Shown here: piece by piece, positions 1 to 15,967 of the stretch
How positions within the stretch are numbered: the first letter of the stretch is position 1
Layout: every line of letters starts with the position of its first letter
NCBI RefSeq assembly: GCF_964340395.1
Contig: NC_135554.1
Location: 5,022,975-5,086,974, forward strand
Direction: 5' to 3'
Length of the DNA: 64,000 nucleotides
Source of the DNA: Glandiceps talaboti
Lineage: Eukaryota; Hemichordata; Enteropneusta; Spengelidae
Notes under the pieces: generated by a model
Told to the model about the DNA's origin: nothing
Seen by the model: only the letters and a program-made list of their open reading frames with translations
The model's database searches: none
Translations under genes and position numbers: made by a program

Positions 1-147
1 TAATTTTGGTATATTATTATGTAACAGTGTACAAATACCATTTGTCATCATGGTTGTCATGGTTATTGCCAACGACTTATTTGTATACGACTGTCTTTCA
101 TAATAAATACAACACTAAAAAAACTCAATGTTACTAATTATGATAGA

Positions 148-542
148 TATGATTGATGTGATATGATATGATATATGATACGATACGATACGATACGATA
201 CGGTGCGGTGCGGTACTACTGTACGGTACAATACAATACAATACAATACAATACAATACAATACAATACAATACAGTACAATACAATAAAATACAATACA
301 ATACAATACAATACAATGCGATACGATACGATACGATACGATACGATACGATACGATACGATACGATATGATATAATATGATTGATACGATATGATATGA
401 TATGATATGATTGATACGATATGATATGATATGATATGATATATGATATGATATGATACGATACGATACGATACGATACGGTACGGTACGGACGATACGA
501 TACGATACGATACGATACGATACGATACGATATGATATGATA
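148..542. repeat. Pentanucleotide satellite mosaic
   Basis: Blocks of 5-bp units follow one another: GATAT/GATAC, then ACAAT, then GATAC, then GATAT and GATAC again, with a few GTACG variants. Because 5 is not a multiple of 3, every frame reads as a pentapeptide repeat, so the open frames over this block are artefacts and not genes. Confidence 0.97.
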
Positions 543-3500
543 CAAATTGGTCATTTACTATAACGGTTGTCGCACTTCATTGATCTTTGTATTATTTTAT
601 AATATGACATATCTACATGTATATGATCCGTAGACGGTAGTTTTCACTCTGAAGTAATTAATGCATCCCTGATGTCTACTAATACCAAATAAATCAACGT
701 TGGGTAATAACATAATATGAAGATGCAAATATTGATAAGTACCATTTATTATGAATTAATATATACTATGAACGTACGGTTTGATATCATTTTAACCTCT
801 ATTTCAAAATTGTGATCCCCGATTTTTGTCTTGGGTTAGGATTTTCTTGAACAAAGCATTGGCTTAGAAATTCTATTTCTGGCGCACACACAACATTTGA
901 GATTGTATCATATTCAGTAAGAGTGCAGTGTATGTACAATAATGATCACAAATTGACAATTTAAAAAGTGTGGACATGCAGTGATTTGCTCTTTAATACG
1001 AATTCTGGCCTAAAATTTCATAAACTGGGTTAACATAGAGTATGGAAGGTATCACTAGAAAACGTGAAATTTGAAATTAACGTGCACTTCATCACTGACC
1101 TAATTACTTACGATGCAATTTTACAATTGAATGTAGTTAGTTCTTTATTATGTTTACCTTTTCACGGTACAAACAGAGAATAGTGTAGGCTAGGGGGTCT
1201 TAAAATCACTACCTGGTCATTCCCCCACCAGTTAAATTTCCCGAAACAAGTTCATAAGACTAGTAAACGACAAAAAGACACTCTCCAATTATACAAATTA
1301 TCTAGATCACATATACAAGGTATATGATGTTAACAATGATTTATATTCTAGGTACCTATATTTTAGACAACCTCGCCCACAGGTTCGACAAAATAGCTGA
1401 GTATGATATTATTTCTGTTTACTGTACTAGTATTTTCTAATGTTTCCTTCGATTATAACACACTGATCTGTGCCAGTATATACGTGACTATTTTGAAGGT
1501 CACTTTTCGTTATTTATGTACCTCCCAGTAGTACACGAAAAGTAGTCTATTTTATTGTAATACGACATTGGGTTATTAAATTTTAGTTTAATATTATATT
1601 GTTATTTATTGTTAATAATCACATCACATAGTTCACTCGCTCACAAATTAGTAATACATACTGACGACATATACATATCGCAGTATCGTATATATACAAT
1701 GCTTAACGGTATTAAGGAATGAGCGAACTTTAAGGCAAGGCCCAAGGAACAGGGGCCTGAGTTATTTGGGTGAATATTTTGACCTCTAATCAATACTGTA
1801 ACGCCCCCCCCCCCACACACACACAAACGGAAATGTACCATTTTTCTAGTGTACCCTTATTTTGTCCTCACCCCTGCCGTAAATTCTACTTGTTTCCTTC
1901 AATACATCGAAGTATTAGAATACTACACAGAGCCAAAATCAATACTACTCGTTAAAGTTAGATTTATGATCGATTAAAAATTAGTCAGAAAATAGCACAT
2001 TCGTCACCAGTACTGAAAATACTGTGCCCAGAATAACGAAGAGAGTTATCGCCAAACAAACATTCTGAAGCACTCAAAAGTACACGTTTCACATTTAAAT
2101 GGACGTCTTTCAAAAGTTATGATGATAGCGGATTTGGTTCAAACAGAATTGTTATCTTTTGAACTCTAATGACGCTTTCCTTTAAAAGAAGAACTACAAA
2201 ATGTTATCACTGAACGATAGAACGTGTTGTATGGGTTGTAGTACAAAACTATCAGAAAACCATTATGGCAGCCAAATTTGACGGAAAATAAAGCATACGC
2301 ACTTTTGAATTTGCAATTACCAACTTCGGTCTCGTATTTCCTGATTATCATTTCTGTTTGCGTGTTCATTAGATAGTATATGACCTAACAACTCAACGAC
2401 GTGCAGGTCTGATGTGTGTCAGATTGTCCTCGTCGGTTGTAACGCAGACTAGACTGTCTGTGGTTGTAAGGTTTTACATGATAATCACATGACTCGTTGG
2501 AAGCGCGCCAGATTGGTACAAAGGCAGCAGACGATTGTTAGGTCAGGATGGTCGATATAATGTACATATAGTCCTGGCATATTAATCATTTTTTGAAAAA
2601 ATATAAATGTATTCAAAAGAAACTTGTCGAAACCCTTCCAACCAAACAAATCAAGACTATTAAAAACAATAACACAGTTTGTGCCACATTGAAAGAAAAT
2701 GCTATAATTTGGAAAAAAAAATAAACCGTCGGAGTTGAAGGTTAGACTAATTTAAGCCTGTTCAGATAGTATGAGGCAAAGAGAGGAAAATATTAAGCCT
2801 GTACACTCAAACATAATGAAAAATGTCGTACCTCTTCCAGAGTTATGATTCACTGATATGGTATACATACGTATAACATATTGTGTTTAAGTTGTCAACA
2901 GAGGGCGCTCTTCAATTGAAATGGGCTTAAACATTCATGAGGGCTTGTAAATGTCAGTTTAATATCGCCAAACACAATGTTCACACGTGGTGAGAACGTG
3001 ATATTCACCGTGTTGTAGTTGCAACTGAATGTAATAGAAAGATACTAAGAATAAAAGTCTAAAAGATATTCAAAGTAGAAAAGTTTATTAAAATAGTGTA
3101 TACACCAACCATAAGTGATGTACATTGTATCATTACTGACTCTGTACACACACAAAAAAGATATTGAAAGTGTAAAATTCAAGCATTTAAAGTGACATAA
3201 GTCATATACACGTTGTTTTAACTGTAAATGATAGTAATAAAAAGTAAGTAAAAACTAACTCTCAACTCTGTGATTGACATGTCCTTTTCTGGGCGCACTT
3301 GTAGAAATAAAGATATAAAAAGTATTTCTTCTGAATAAAAAAGTTGGTAATTTTAACAACTCAATATAAAATGTTATATGAAATTTATTTCCTTTCTATA
3401 AACTCTAATAAGCTGAAACATCTTCGTTTTAGTACGTACTCTTTACCGACATCCGAATAGTTTCTATCTCACTGACTTTTAACAGCAACGTTTAACCATA

Positions 3501-4188
3501 TAGGAATCGAGGGCAAGTTTAGTACGTCATGACACTGTATACCTAAAAAAAATATGTTCTGCTTACAAATGTTTTTTTCAAGTAAAACACGTATATTATC
3601 AAAATACACTCCTTTGAAGCTGCACAGGAAGTTAATAACGTAACTTAGATAACTACTTCTTGTAAAAAATGGCAAATCTGTGGAAACACAGGATAAATTT
3701 TTCTGTAAATATTAATAGGAAATTATGATGTTAAATATATGTAAATGTAATGCCTTATATTCTTGTAAACGTTTTCATCCTGTGGCAATAAATTCATGAA
3801 AAATTGAGCAACTATATATTATCTTAGTTATATATATGATTTCCAAGGCTCTTATTTACACCAATGGTGGTAACAAATATGTGTTCACTATAATAAATAT
3901 ATATAATAAATATCACAAGTAGACTGTACTATATCAGGTACTTCGATCAGCAAACGATTATCATAATGTTCAAAATTACTCTAAATGGAGACTTTTGATC
4001 TATTGACTAAATTTGATTATGAAATGATGATCAACTTGAAAACCTGGCGAAACAATATCAAGTTTATTATTTCATATAGTCACTTAATGCTATAACAATG
4101 GTGAGAGTCATAGAACTTTATAAAAAATGATTTTAACATCTAAAATTGTCTGAGAATGAATATTATGTTATTATATAAAGAGGTTTTT
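543..4188. other. Gene-poor AT-rich stretch
   Basis: No convincing exon, RNA gene or element was found on either strand. The only marked local feature is a C-run followed by an AC-run near 1803-1823, just before a short motif CCGTAAATTCT at about 1877 that recurs near 14840 and 19990. Confidence 0.6.
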
Positions 4189-4191
4189 TCT

Positions 4192-7100
4192 TTATATGTT
4201 TTGAAGTTCCCAGGCTAGATGTTTTGGCAAAACTATGACGTCATCAGTTATTACGTCATTGGCACTGTCGACTCCAGTTTTCTTTTCCTCGTCTTCGACT
4301 TTGTTTTTCTTCTTGCATAGGAATACATAAAGTAGTGATCCCAAACACACTGACAGGACACCAGCTGCAATTATACTGCCAATACTAATGCCGAGTACAA
4401 ACCACAAATCACTGTTTTGTCCGGCATGTGGTTCTATCCTATTTGAAGAGGTCGTGGAATCTGACGGACATATTACCATACCGGCACCACCTTGTGTGAC
4501 GTCACCAAAGGGTTTGCAAATCAAATTGTTGTTGATATCGTCTTCAAATGTTGCGTTCGGAGATGCTGTAATCAAATTTGAAAACGAAATTTTAATATTT
4601 TCAATTACATTTTCCCTTTGCATTGTATATTTTCTTTTTTGGAAAAATATATGATTCTTCAGAAACTTTGTGACAACTTGAAATGATTAGTTCAGTCTAC
4701 TGCGCATACACGGTATGTAAGCTTGCGATTCATGTTTACGCTAAAGTAGATCGAACATAGATATTTCAAACAATTTTTTTTAAAAAATGTGATAGCATCA
4801 ATACCTAAATTGAACTCATGACACAACCGAAGAATAATTATGAAATTCTAGTCTGAATAAAAATAAAGTTCAAGAATTTGTCTCAAATATTTTTGGCGGG
4901 AATGATATCTATCAGAATTTGCGATAAACTGGTGATGACGTCAGGCACGCATGTTATGATCAAAGTCTGATTATTTTTCACACTTGATCGCATAGAAGCA
5001 ACGGTCTCTGCACAATTAGAACAGCGTGCAATCTTTTCATCAATCGCGCCAATTGTTATTATTTTGTGAAAAAAATCGAATTCCAGCTGTTTTATTCTTT
5101 CTTAGTTTTATTCATGCCAACACTGAAACTCTGCAAATAGTGGGTCGAGTTATGATTATTGTTATGGTGACTTTTGTACCGCTGTCTAAAATGAATGAAA
5201 CTCCAACTACACTGAAATAAACATGATTTTATCCTACATATCATTCTTTCATCTGACATAATTGTCAGTTATTAATTAAAATTGACATGATTTTAAAACT
5301 GCCGAGGTTCTAATCTAATTTAAATATATATTAATTTGTGAAAATACCACTCACCTTTCTTGAAAATCACGCATATATATTTATAAAGATGACAGTCGTT
5401 CTCTGGTATAGTTACATTTACCGTTAGGTTTGTATATGTGACATAGCCCCAGGGATCAATGGATTCTTCTATATTGCTGTTCTGAGAGTCAAGACTTTCA
5501 GTCAACTCAAATTTGAGGACGGAATCTAACGTGTTGTCATTTCCCACAAAGATGTTGAAAGCCAGGTTGTCTGTTCCACCTTGAACAATAGCGCCCCCAG
5601 CGTTGTGAAGTTGAACTGCAAACTCAATCTCTGTGGCTGTGTCATATTGGTAGATGGGAAAGTCTGGACTTTGAATGTTGAACTGAGTCGGGATTACATC
5701 TAAAAATAATTTGATAAAACAGTAGAAAGTATAAGTTATGTGTATATATGAGGGTCGTTTTCTCAATTTCGTAAGAATGCGATTTGTAATTGTATCAAGT
5801 GTTTTGTGGTCATTAATTTTAAACCTGTGGATACTGATGGGACAATTTATTCAAGTGACCAATTCACTAAATATTGGTCAATTGCTTATAAAAAGACAGT
5901 GAATCTGTTAATTAGTGGTCATTATCATCCGTAGATGGTGTAGTGACAATGTTTTAATCTTAAGCAAAAGCTTGCGCTTGAATCTATCGCCATATTAAAA
6001 CTGTTAGTTTGTAACTGTAGTATCATTTTTCGATCAAATAACCCCAATCTATTCACTGAAAATTGTTAAAATACCAGTAATTAGACAAAGTACATGTTAA
6101 TCAGTGGTCAATCTGATCAATTAGTATTGCAATAACAGGACTGGTTTAAATCGTGATCGTTGTTGAAGGCACTGACTTTTGGGTACGGACCCAAAAATCA
6201 ATAATTTGATTTGATTTATCATGTATACAGCTACAAAGACGTGTAAACCCATAGGCGATTCATTACTATTCAGGGTATACCATACGATATTAGGAGAAAT
6301 TAGTTGTTGTACCTAATTATAACAAAACATTTAAAACGTTTTCAAAAAAATAGGTACAGCTGCTTTAATTTGATACACAAATTTCTATTTCACTAGTGTA
6401 ACAATTTCATTGAATTTCTGCATCTCAGTTTTCTGTGTTAAACACAATTGATCTAAAAAATCAAAAAGTGATGGCTATGGTTGTTTTGGGATGTACTGAA
6501 GGTGGGAGTGGGGCTATGTATATCAAGCTTACCTGCAGAACAGTCTGTTGGCCCCACAGATTCACTAAATAATCCATTCACAAACGGTAAGCAGAAGAAA
6601 TCATTATCTGAGTTATCGTCTGAGTATACGTCGTTGGAATGGTGTTGTAACGTAATACATAGATGACTGTGTGTTGCACATTTGCCTGCAGGATAGTTAA
6701 TAACCGCAGTCGGCCAAGCTGGTACCTGGTACAGTTGGTTGCTATTGGCGACAATGCCGTTCGAACGTCGCATTTCAACGTCGTCGTTGAGGGAGAAAGT
6801 TGTAACTTTCACTGGGTCAAGCATTTTGCCCTCCTCGTCCAAGGCAGCGATGTACATTGCCATGTCGTATAGAGGTAGAGAGTCGGACGGTAGGTCGTCA
6901 GGACCGTTGTTACGGACAGTGATTGACATAACACTTATTGTTACATTCGTACCACTTTGAAACACAACGTTAAATGGCATGGGGTTGAATATGGTATAAA
7001 TTTCTAGCTCCAAATCTAAAAATATAAACAGGAAAAATGCATGTATGAGTTTTCGACTTTTTGAATTATTTACCAACAGAAGTAACAACTTGAGCAAGAA

Positions 7101-7234
7101 CAATAACAAAACACACATTTTAAAAAGACACTAAGTTAGAGAATTAGAGAGTTAGAGAGATTGACAGGATAGGATAGGATTACACTTTATCATAAGGTCA
7201 CATACATAGCCAGACATAGACAGACAAACATGCT

Positions 7235-7281
<47 letters not shown>

Positions 7282-7524
7282 TACAAGGAAATCGAAAAAT
7301 CGTCAAAATCGTTGTCGATGTCCCACTTCCAACAGTTACTGGTTTGCTAAAACGACAGTGTCATATACATGTCATACTGAGGTTGTCAAAACCACCTACT
7401 AAAATTACAAATCTCAATAAATGGTGTTAAGTTACTCACCTGAAAGTACCGATGGGGTCACTGGTACTGGATGACACCATACCAATAAATATAAAACTGG
7501 TATAAACCTCGCGTAAATTGACAT
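4192..7524 (-). CDS. Predicted type I membrane protein with two related extracellular modules (four exons)
   Basis: Four exons join with matching phase: 7440-7524, 6533-7015, 5355-5699 and 4192-4565, giving 428 residues. Exon 1 holds the ATG and a hydrophobic signal peptide (MSIYARFIPVLYLLVWC). Exon 2 and exon 3 plus the start of exon 4 each encode a similar beta-rich module: an N-terminal stretch with alternating hydrophobics and N-glycosylation sites, a CxxxxxxC pair (GKCATHSHLC, NDCHLYKYIC), an acidic segment, then a Cys followed by P or KP. Exon 4 also gives a transmembrane helix (LWFVLGISIGSIIAAGVL) and a cytoplasmic tail beginning CKKK that is rich in E and D. All three introns are phase 1, as expected for shuffled extracellular modules. 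Donors are GTGAGT, GTAAGC and GTGAGT. I do not recognise the family. The exon 4 acceptor is chosen inside a longer open frame because only it keeps phase. Confidence 0.72.
5112..5206 (-). pseudogene. Truncated copy of the exon-2 module inside the last intron
   Basis: On the minus strand, after a possible acceptor (CAGTGTAG), the frame reads LDSGTKVTITIIITRP before a stop. This resembles the start of the exon-2 module (FQSGTNVTISVMSITVR). It is probably a relic of a third module or a partial exon duplication. No good donor follows. Confidence 0.4.
7235..7281. repeat. (GACA)n microsatellite
   Basis: About eleven tandem GACA units lie within the first intron of the membrane-protein gene, followed by unique sequence. 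Confidence 0.95.
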
Positions 7525-8670
7525 CTGACAAAAAAGAGAGAAGAAACTGTGATAAAATATAACGTACCATCATAACAAACTGTATTGTAATCTTGCTTAT
7601 GATAATATACCACAGACTATAAATATGTAAATACAGAATACAACTACTTCTGTACTTGAATATACCTCAGATTATGTACCTATAAATACCACTAGAATAT
7701 AATAGACCAGGTGCATATATCCTCAAACTAGTTCAATATTAGAAATCATGATGACACGATCGTTTCTAAAGAGAAAGGGTCTTGTGTGAAAGAAAAACAG
7801 AAAGGGTAATTCCTATTTGATCTCGGCTTTTTATTCTTTCTAAATGCTTTAGGGGTGCACCTTATTGATCGGGGTATATACAAAATGTACTGCTATGTTG
7901 TAATTACTTATCTGAAGGATAGTTTTGTTGTTAGAGGCACATATTAGTATTATAACCTGAGAGGTAATAGTAAGGTGAATAAATTTAGATTTCGCGAAAT
8001 TCCCACCCAAGGTGAAAGTGTTATAACCAAAATATGGTTAACATTGTCTGTCCAAAGATTGCGATTAAAATGTATCCGAAAATCAACGATAATATGATGG
8101 TGATACTGTGAGAGTAAATTTACATACATTACTATTTATGGCTAGAGCCTTCCTAACGGTGTATTGGTCGTCTTGTCTCTTGTCGAACCAAGATTTCCTC
8201 TTTCAGAGTTCATATGACAATTTCAGACAATAACTTGCTCTCATTCAAATGTATTTATTCTACAGAGCAAACCCCAACGTCGTTGTAGGGACGAGTACAT
8301 GCAATGTTACTATATACATGTATATTTAATTGCACCGAGTGGTGCTATGTTCGCCAAGCAAATCGAGTTCAAGGCTTGGAGTCAGGTACATGTCGGTTCA
8401 ATTTGTAACTCATAACTTGCCCAGGTCATAGAAACCAGGTCGTTGACCCTGTCAATTAGAAGACGACGTGGTCACACAAACAAAATAGGTGTTACTTATG
8501 TCGGATCAACTTGTCTTTACAAAAAAAAAGAGAAAATATTTCAATGCGTTGATTAATTATTATCATAGTTTTTACCGTACTATTTCGATGTACTTTGTGT
8601 ATAATGAAATTATTACAAACTAAGCTTACTTGCTCAGAATTCAATAGACGGCAAGACAATTGTAATGCTA
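7525..8670. other. Upstream region of the membrane-protein gene, no gene seen
   Basis: The ATG of the membrane-protein gene is preceded directly by TTTTTTGTCAG, which could be an acceptor for an untranslated upstream exon. Nothing else with coding character or repeat structure was recognised. Confidence 0.5.
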
Positions 8671-8855
8671 AAGTTGTAGTGCTAACTGCTAAGTTGTAGT
8701 GCTAACTGCTAAGTTGTAGTGCTAACCGCTAAGTTGTAGTGCTAACTGCTAAGTTGTAGTGCTAACTGCTAAGTTGTAGTGCTAACCGCTAAGTTGTAGT
8801 GCTAACTGCTAAGTTGTAGTGCTAACCGCTATAAGTTAGCAGTTAGCACTACATC
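8671..8855. repeat. 20-bp minisatellite (8 units) ending in an inverted half-unit
   Basis: Eight exact-length copies of AAGTTGTAGTGCTAACTGCT fill 8671-8830. One position alternates T/C in the order T T C T T C T C, hinting at a higher-order unit. The array is followed immediately by the reverse complement of the unit (AGCAGTTAGCACTACAT), so the last repeat and this tail can form a hairpin. Confidence 0.95.
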
Positions 8856-13374
<4,519 letters not shown>

Positions 13375-13618
13375 GTATCTTGATGGTAATTACACACTGA
13401 ACGAACCTGTTTCCACAGTGCTAAAATGTATGTATGTATATATGTATGTATGTATACATATGTGTGTGTGTGTGTGTGTGTGTGAACAACTTGGAGTATA
13501 TAAGAGTAATTCAGGGTGTATCAAATTAATCTTGAGTAGTGTTTTTATGCTTCACTAAATAGGTACATACAAACGTACACACTTCCATTTTAATACATAA
13601 ATGAAAGTGTAGACATTC

Positions 13619-13718
<100 letters not shown>

Positions 13719-13856
13719 TAGCATAGGACCTGTAATTTATGTGATTAAAAAGTGACCTTTTGGTGAAAAATGTAAATACAAAAACGTCTGGCCAGATTAA
13801 TTTAGATAGGTGTTTTATTTCTTTCCTTGACACTATTCTTGAGTTTCACTCTCAGA

Positions 13857-14223
13857 CTAACTAGAGTCTGAAGATGTGAGGCAAGACTTGTCGTTCTTTC
13901 TATCTAAAACCAGTGAAATTAAACTATTTCCCTCCTCAGCATCATCAAATGCATCTATCTGTACTAAATATTGTAAAGCATTTAGATGTCTGCGTGGTGT
14001 TAAGTGTTTTTTCATCGGTGACTTTGCACTAACTTTGGTAGTTGCCTTCTGGCCGTATTTTCCTACAACCTTATCCACAAGTTGCTCACTAAAAACAGTT
14101 AACAACAGTCTTTTTGCTTGACTAATTGTTCTTTTCTCTTTCCTTCTTCTTACTTTTCTTTTATTTTCCTTCTTTCTCCTTGTCTTCCTGTGTCGTTCGC
14201 TAACAACAACTTCATTCAAATGT
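13857..14223 (-). CDS. Orphan terminal coding exon, highly basic
   Basis: A 121-codon frame follows a plausible acceptor (AATGTCAG at 14224-14231) and ends at a stop. It has no ATG near its start, so it is more likely a last exon than a whole gene. The first third is extremely basic (RHRKTRRKKENKRKVRRRKE), like a nuclear localisation or nucleic-acid-binding segment. The middle is a mixed charged/helical stretch and the end is acidic and serine-rich (CLTSSDSS). Amino-acid composition is much more protein-like than neighbouring open frames. The next upstream region holds only a decayed Penelope element and C-runs, so no partner exon was found. Function unknown; it could also be part of a mobile element. 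Confidence 0.4.
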
Positions 14224-14810
14224 CTGACATTAGATAGTTAATGTGTTATGAGTATAAATAGATATTTGAATACACTATGTAGGTGATGTGATGTCCTTAG
14301 ATACTCCCCACAAATGTCCCCACTACAGTTTTTCACAAATCACGCATGTGAATGTGTGTTTACTCTGTGTCTGTGTTTCTGTGTATGTATCAGTGAATGA
14401 CAGTTAAAACCACCACATCAAATGCCTTGGTATTAAGTGATGACTACTTATGGTGTCTAGTTGGGAAATAAACAAGATTATACCACATGTGTATGATTAC
14501 ATGTATGGTCAAAATGTTTTATTTTGTTTTGTTTTCTAAAAAACTTCCTCTACAACTACTAAGTTGTTTGGGCTGAAATAGTAACATAATAGTAGTACCA
14601 AAAGAAATATTACAGTTGTGCTACAGTAACAAAAAAATTTGTACTCTTTTTAGTTATTGTAGAGGGTAGGATATTGTGCACTTTTTTTTTTCTTTTTTTT
14701 TTCTTTTTTTTTTTTGGGGGGGGGGGCATGAAATTTTTATACTTTTGAAAGGGGGGGCTGTGAAATTTTGGTCACAGTGGATGGGGGGGGGGGGGCAGGA
14801 AAAAAACCAA
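14220..14810. other. No gene; C/G-run and T-run tract
   Basis: Contains long homopolymer runs of T (14683-14715) and G (14716-14727, 14774-14786). The short frame over this part is low-complexity proline/lysine and is rejected as coding. Confidence 0.6.
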
Positions 14811-14811
14811 G

Positions 14812-15306
14812 TCAGAGATAATTTCTCCCCAGGCCCCCCCCCCCTGCCGTAAATTCTGTCCGGTCCCTTAGGTGCCAAATGTATTTACTGAGCGCAGTGT
14901 CTTTCTTCTTGTGATCAAGTTTAAATGAAGACTTGTGGTTGTTAAACCTGCTTTTGAATTCTGTGTCACTAACACCTATGTATGATTTGTGATCTTGGTT
15001 AGTGGAGACTGTTGTAAACAACGCTTTTTATGAGACATTTTCCTGTGAGAGGGCACTCCTTTGGTTTTCTGCAGTTACAGGTACTTTGTTGTGTTTGCTT
15101 AGCTTTTGAAAATATGGCTTTATTATGACCGCTGATTAATGTGTGTGTCTTGTTTGGTCAAATTTGAGGGTGTGATTATATCCTGCTTCATTGAGTGCAT
15201 CTTGGTAGGATGATGTAGTGGCGTCGAATAGTTGTTCATCACTGGAAATGTTGGATAGTCGTTGGTTTACCGAGCTGGGTATGGTCTTAATTATGGCTTT
15301 AGGATG
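14812..15306 (-). pseudogene. Penelope-like element fragment: end of RT ORF and GIY-YIG endonuclease
   Basis: Reading on the minus strand, three out-of-frame pieces line up in the order expected for the C-terminal half of a Penelope-like element protein. The first is a segment with SVNQRLSNISSDEQLF and ALNEAGY. The second is a Cys-rich linker with CNCRKPKECPLTGKC. The third is a GIY-YIG endonuclease segment with KSYIGVSDTEFKSRFNNHK and LSKYIWHLRD. At least two frameshifts and a stop (TAA after the first segment) separate them, so this copy is dead. The upstream RT palm is absent. Family assignment rests on the YIG, FKxRxxNH and SKYIW motifs. Confidence 0.8.
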
Positions 15307-15329
15307 GTTTTATCAACAAGAAATCAAAG

Positions 15330-15665
15330 CATCCTAAAGCCATAATTAAGACCATACCCAGCTCGGTAAACCAACGACTATCCAACATTTCCAGTGATGA
15401 ACAACTATTCGACGCCACTACATCATCTTATTTACATACATATTTTTTTTTTAAATCATACACATTGATTCGAGTACCTGTGGACAACATGGGTAAATTA
15501 ATCAGTGGTCATAATAAAGCCATACTTTCAAAAGCTAAGCAAACAAACAAAGTACCTGTAACTGCAGAAAACCAAAGGAGTGCCCTATCGCACGAAAATG
15601 CCTCATAAAAAGCGTTGTTTACAAAGCAACAGTCACCACTAACCAAGATCACAAATCATTCATAG
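15330..15665 (+). pseudogene. Second Penelope-like fragment in inverted orientation
   Basis: This is the reverse complement of the neighbouring Penelope fragment, separated by only 23 bp, so the two form a large hairpin. It matches from the SVNQRLS segment to the start of the endonuclease. The piece encoding the ALNEAGY region is replaced by unrelated T-rich sequence at 15429-15495. Base differences show the copies are not identical. Confidence 0.8.
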
Positions 15666-15967
15666 CACTCTACCCGATCCCCATATATGGCAGTGTTCAT
15701 GAATATTTAATACCGTAGGCGACCTCAGGGTCATTAAACATCTCGACCAATCACGTTGCAGTTTTCGAGCTTATAGCACAACAATAGTAGCATATTTGCC
15801 ATACCCAACTTCAAAGCTTTGTAAAACAAAATTCTATTGGCTAAAATGTTTACCGCGTTGCACTCAAGACCTTTGACCCGTTAGCTTCGATTCTACCATT
15901 GTGATTAGATTTTCACCGTTGTGTTTACGAGAAATCGACGAACTTCCGACACCGTGAACCTTTGGCC

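Noticed and set aside
115-554. Open frames of 60-112 codons (repeating Tyr-Cys-Ile-Val-Leu)
   Set aside because: They are translations of the 5-bp satellite; all frames stay open because the unit lacks stops.
8671-8830. CRISPR-like array
   Set aside because: The units are directly adjacent without spacers; this is a minisatellite in an animal genome.
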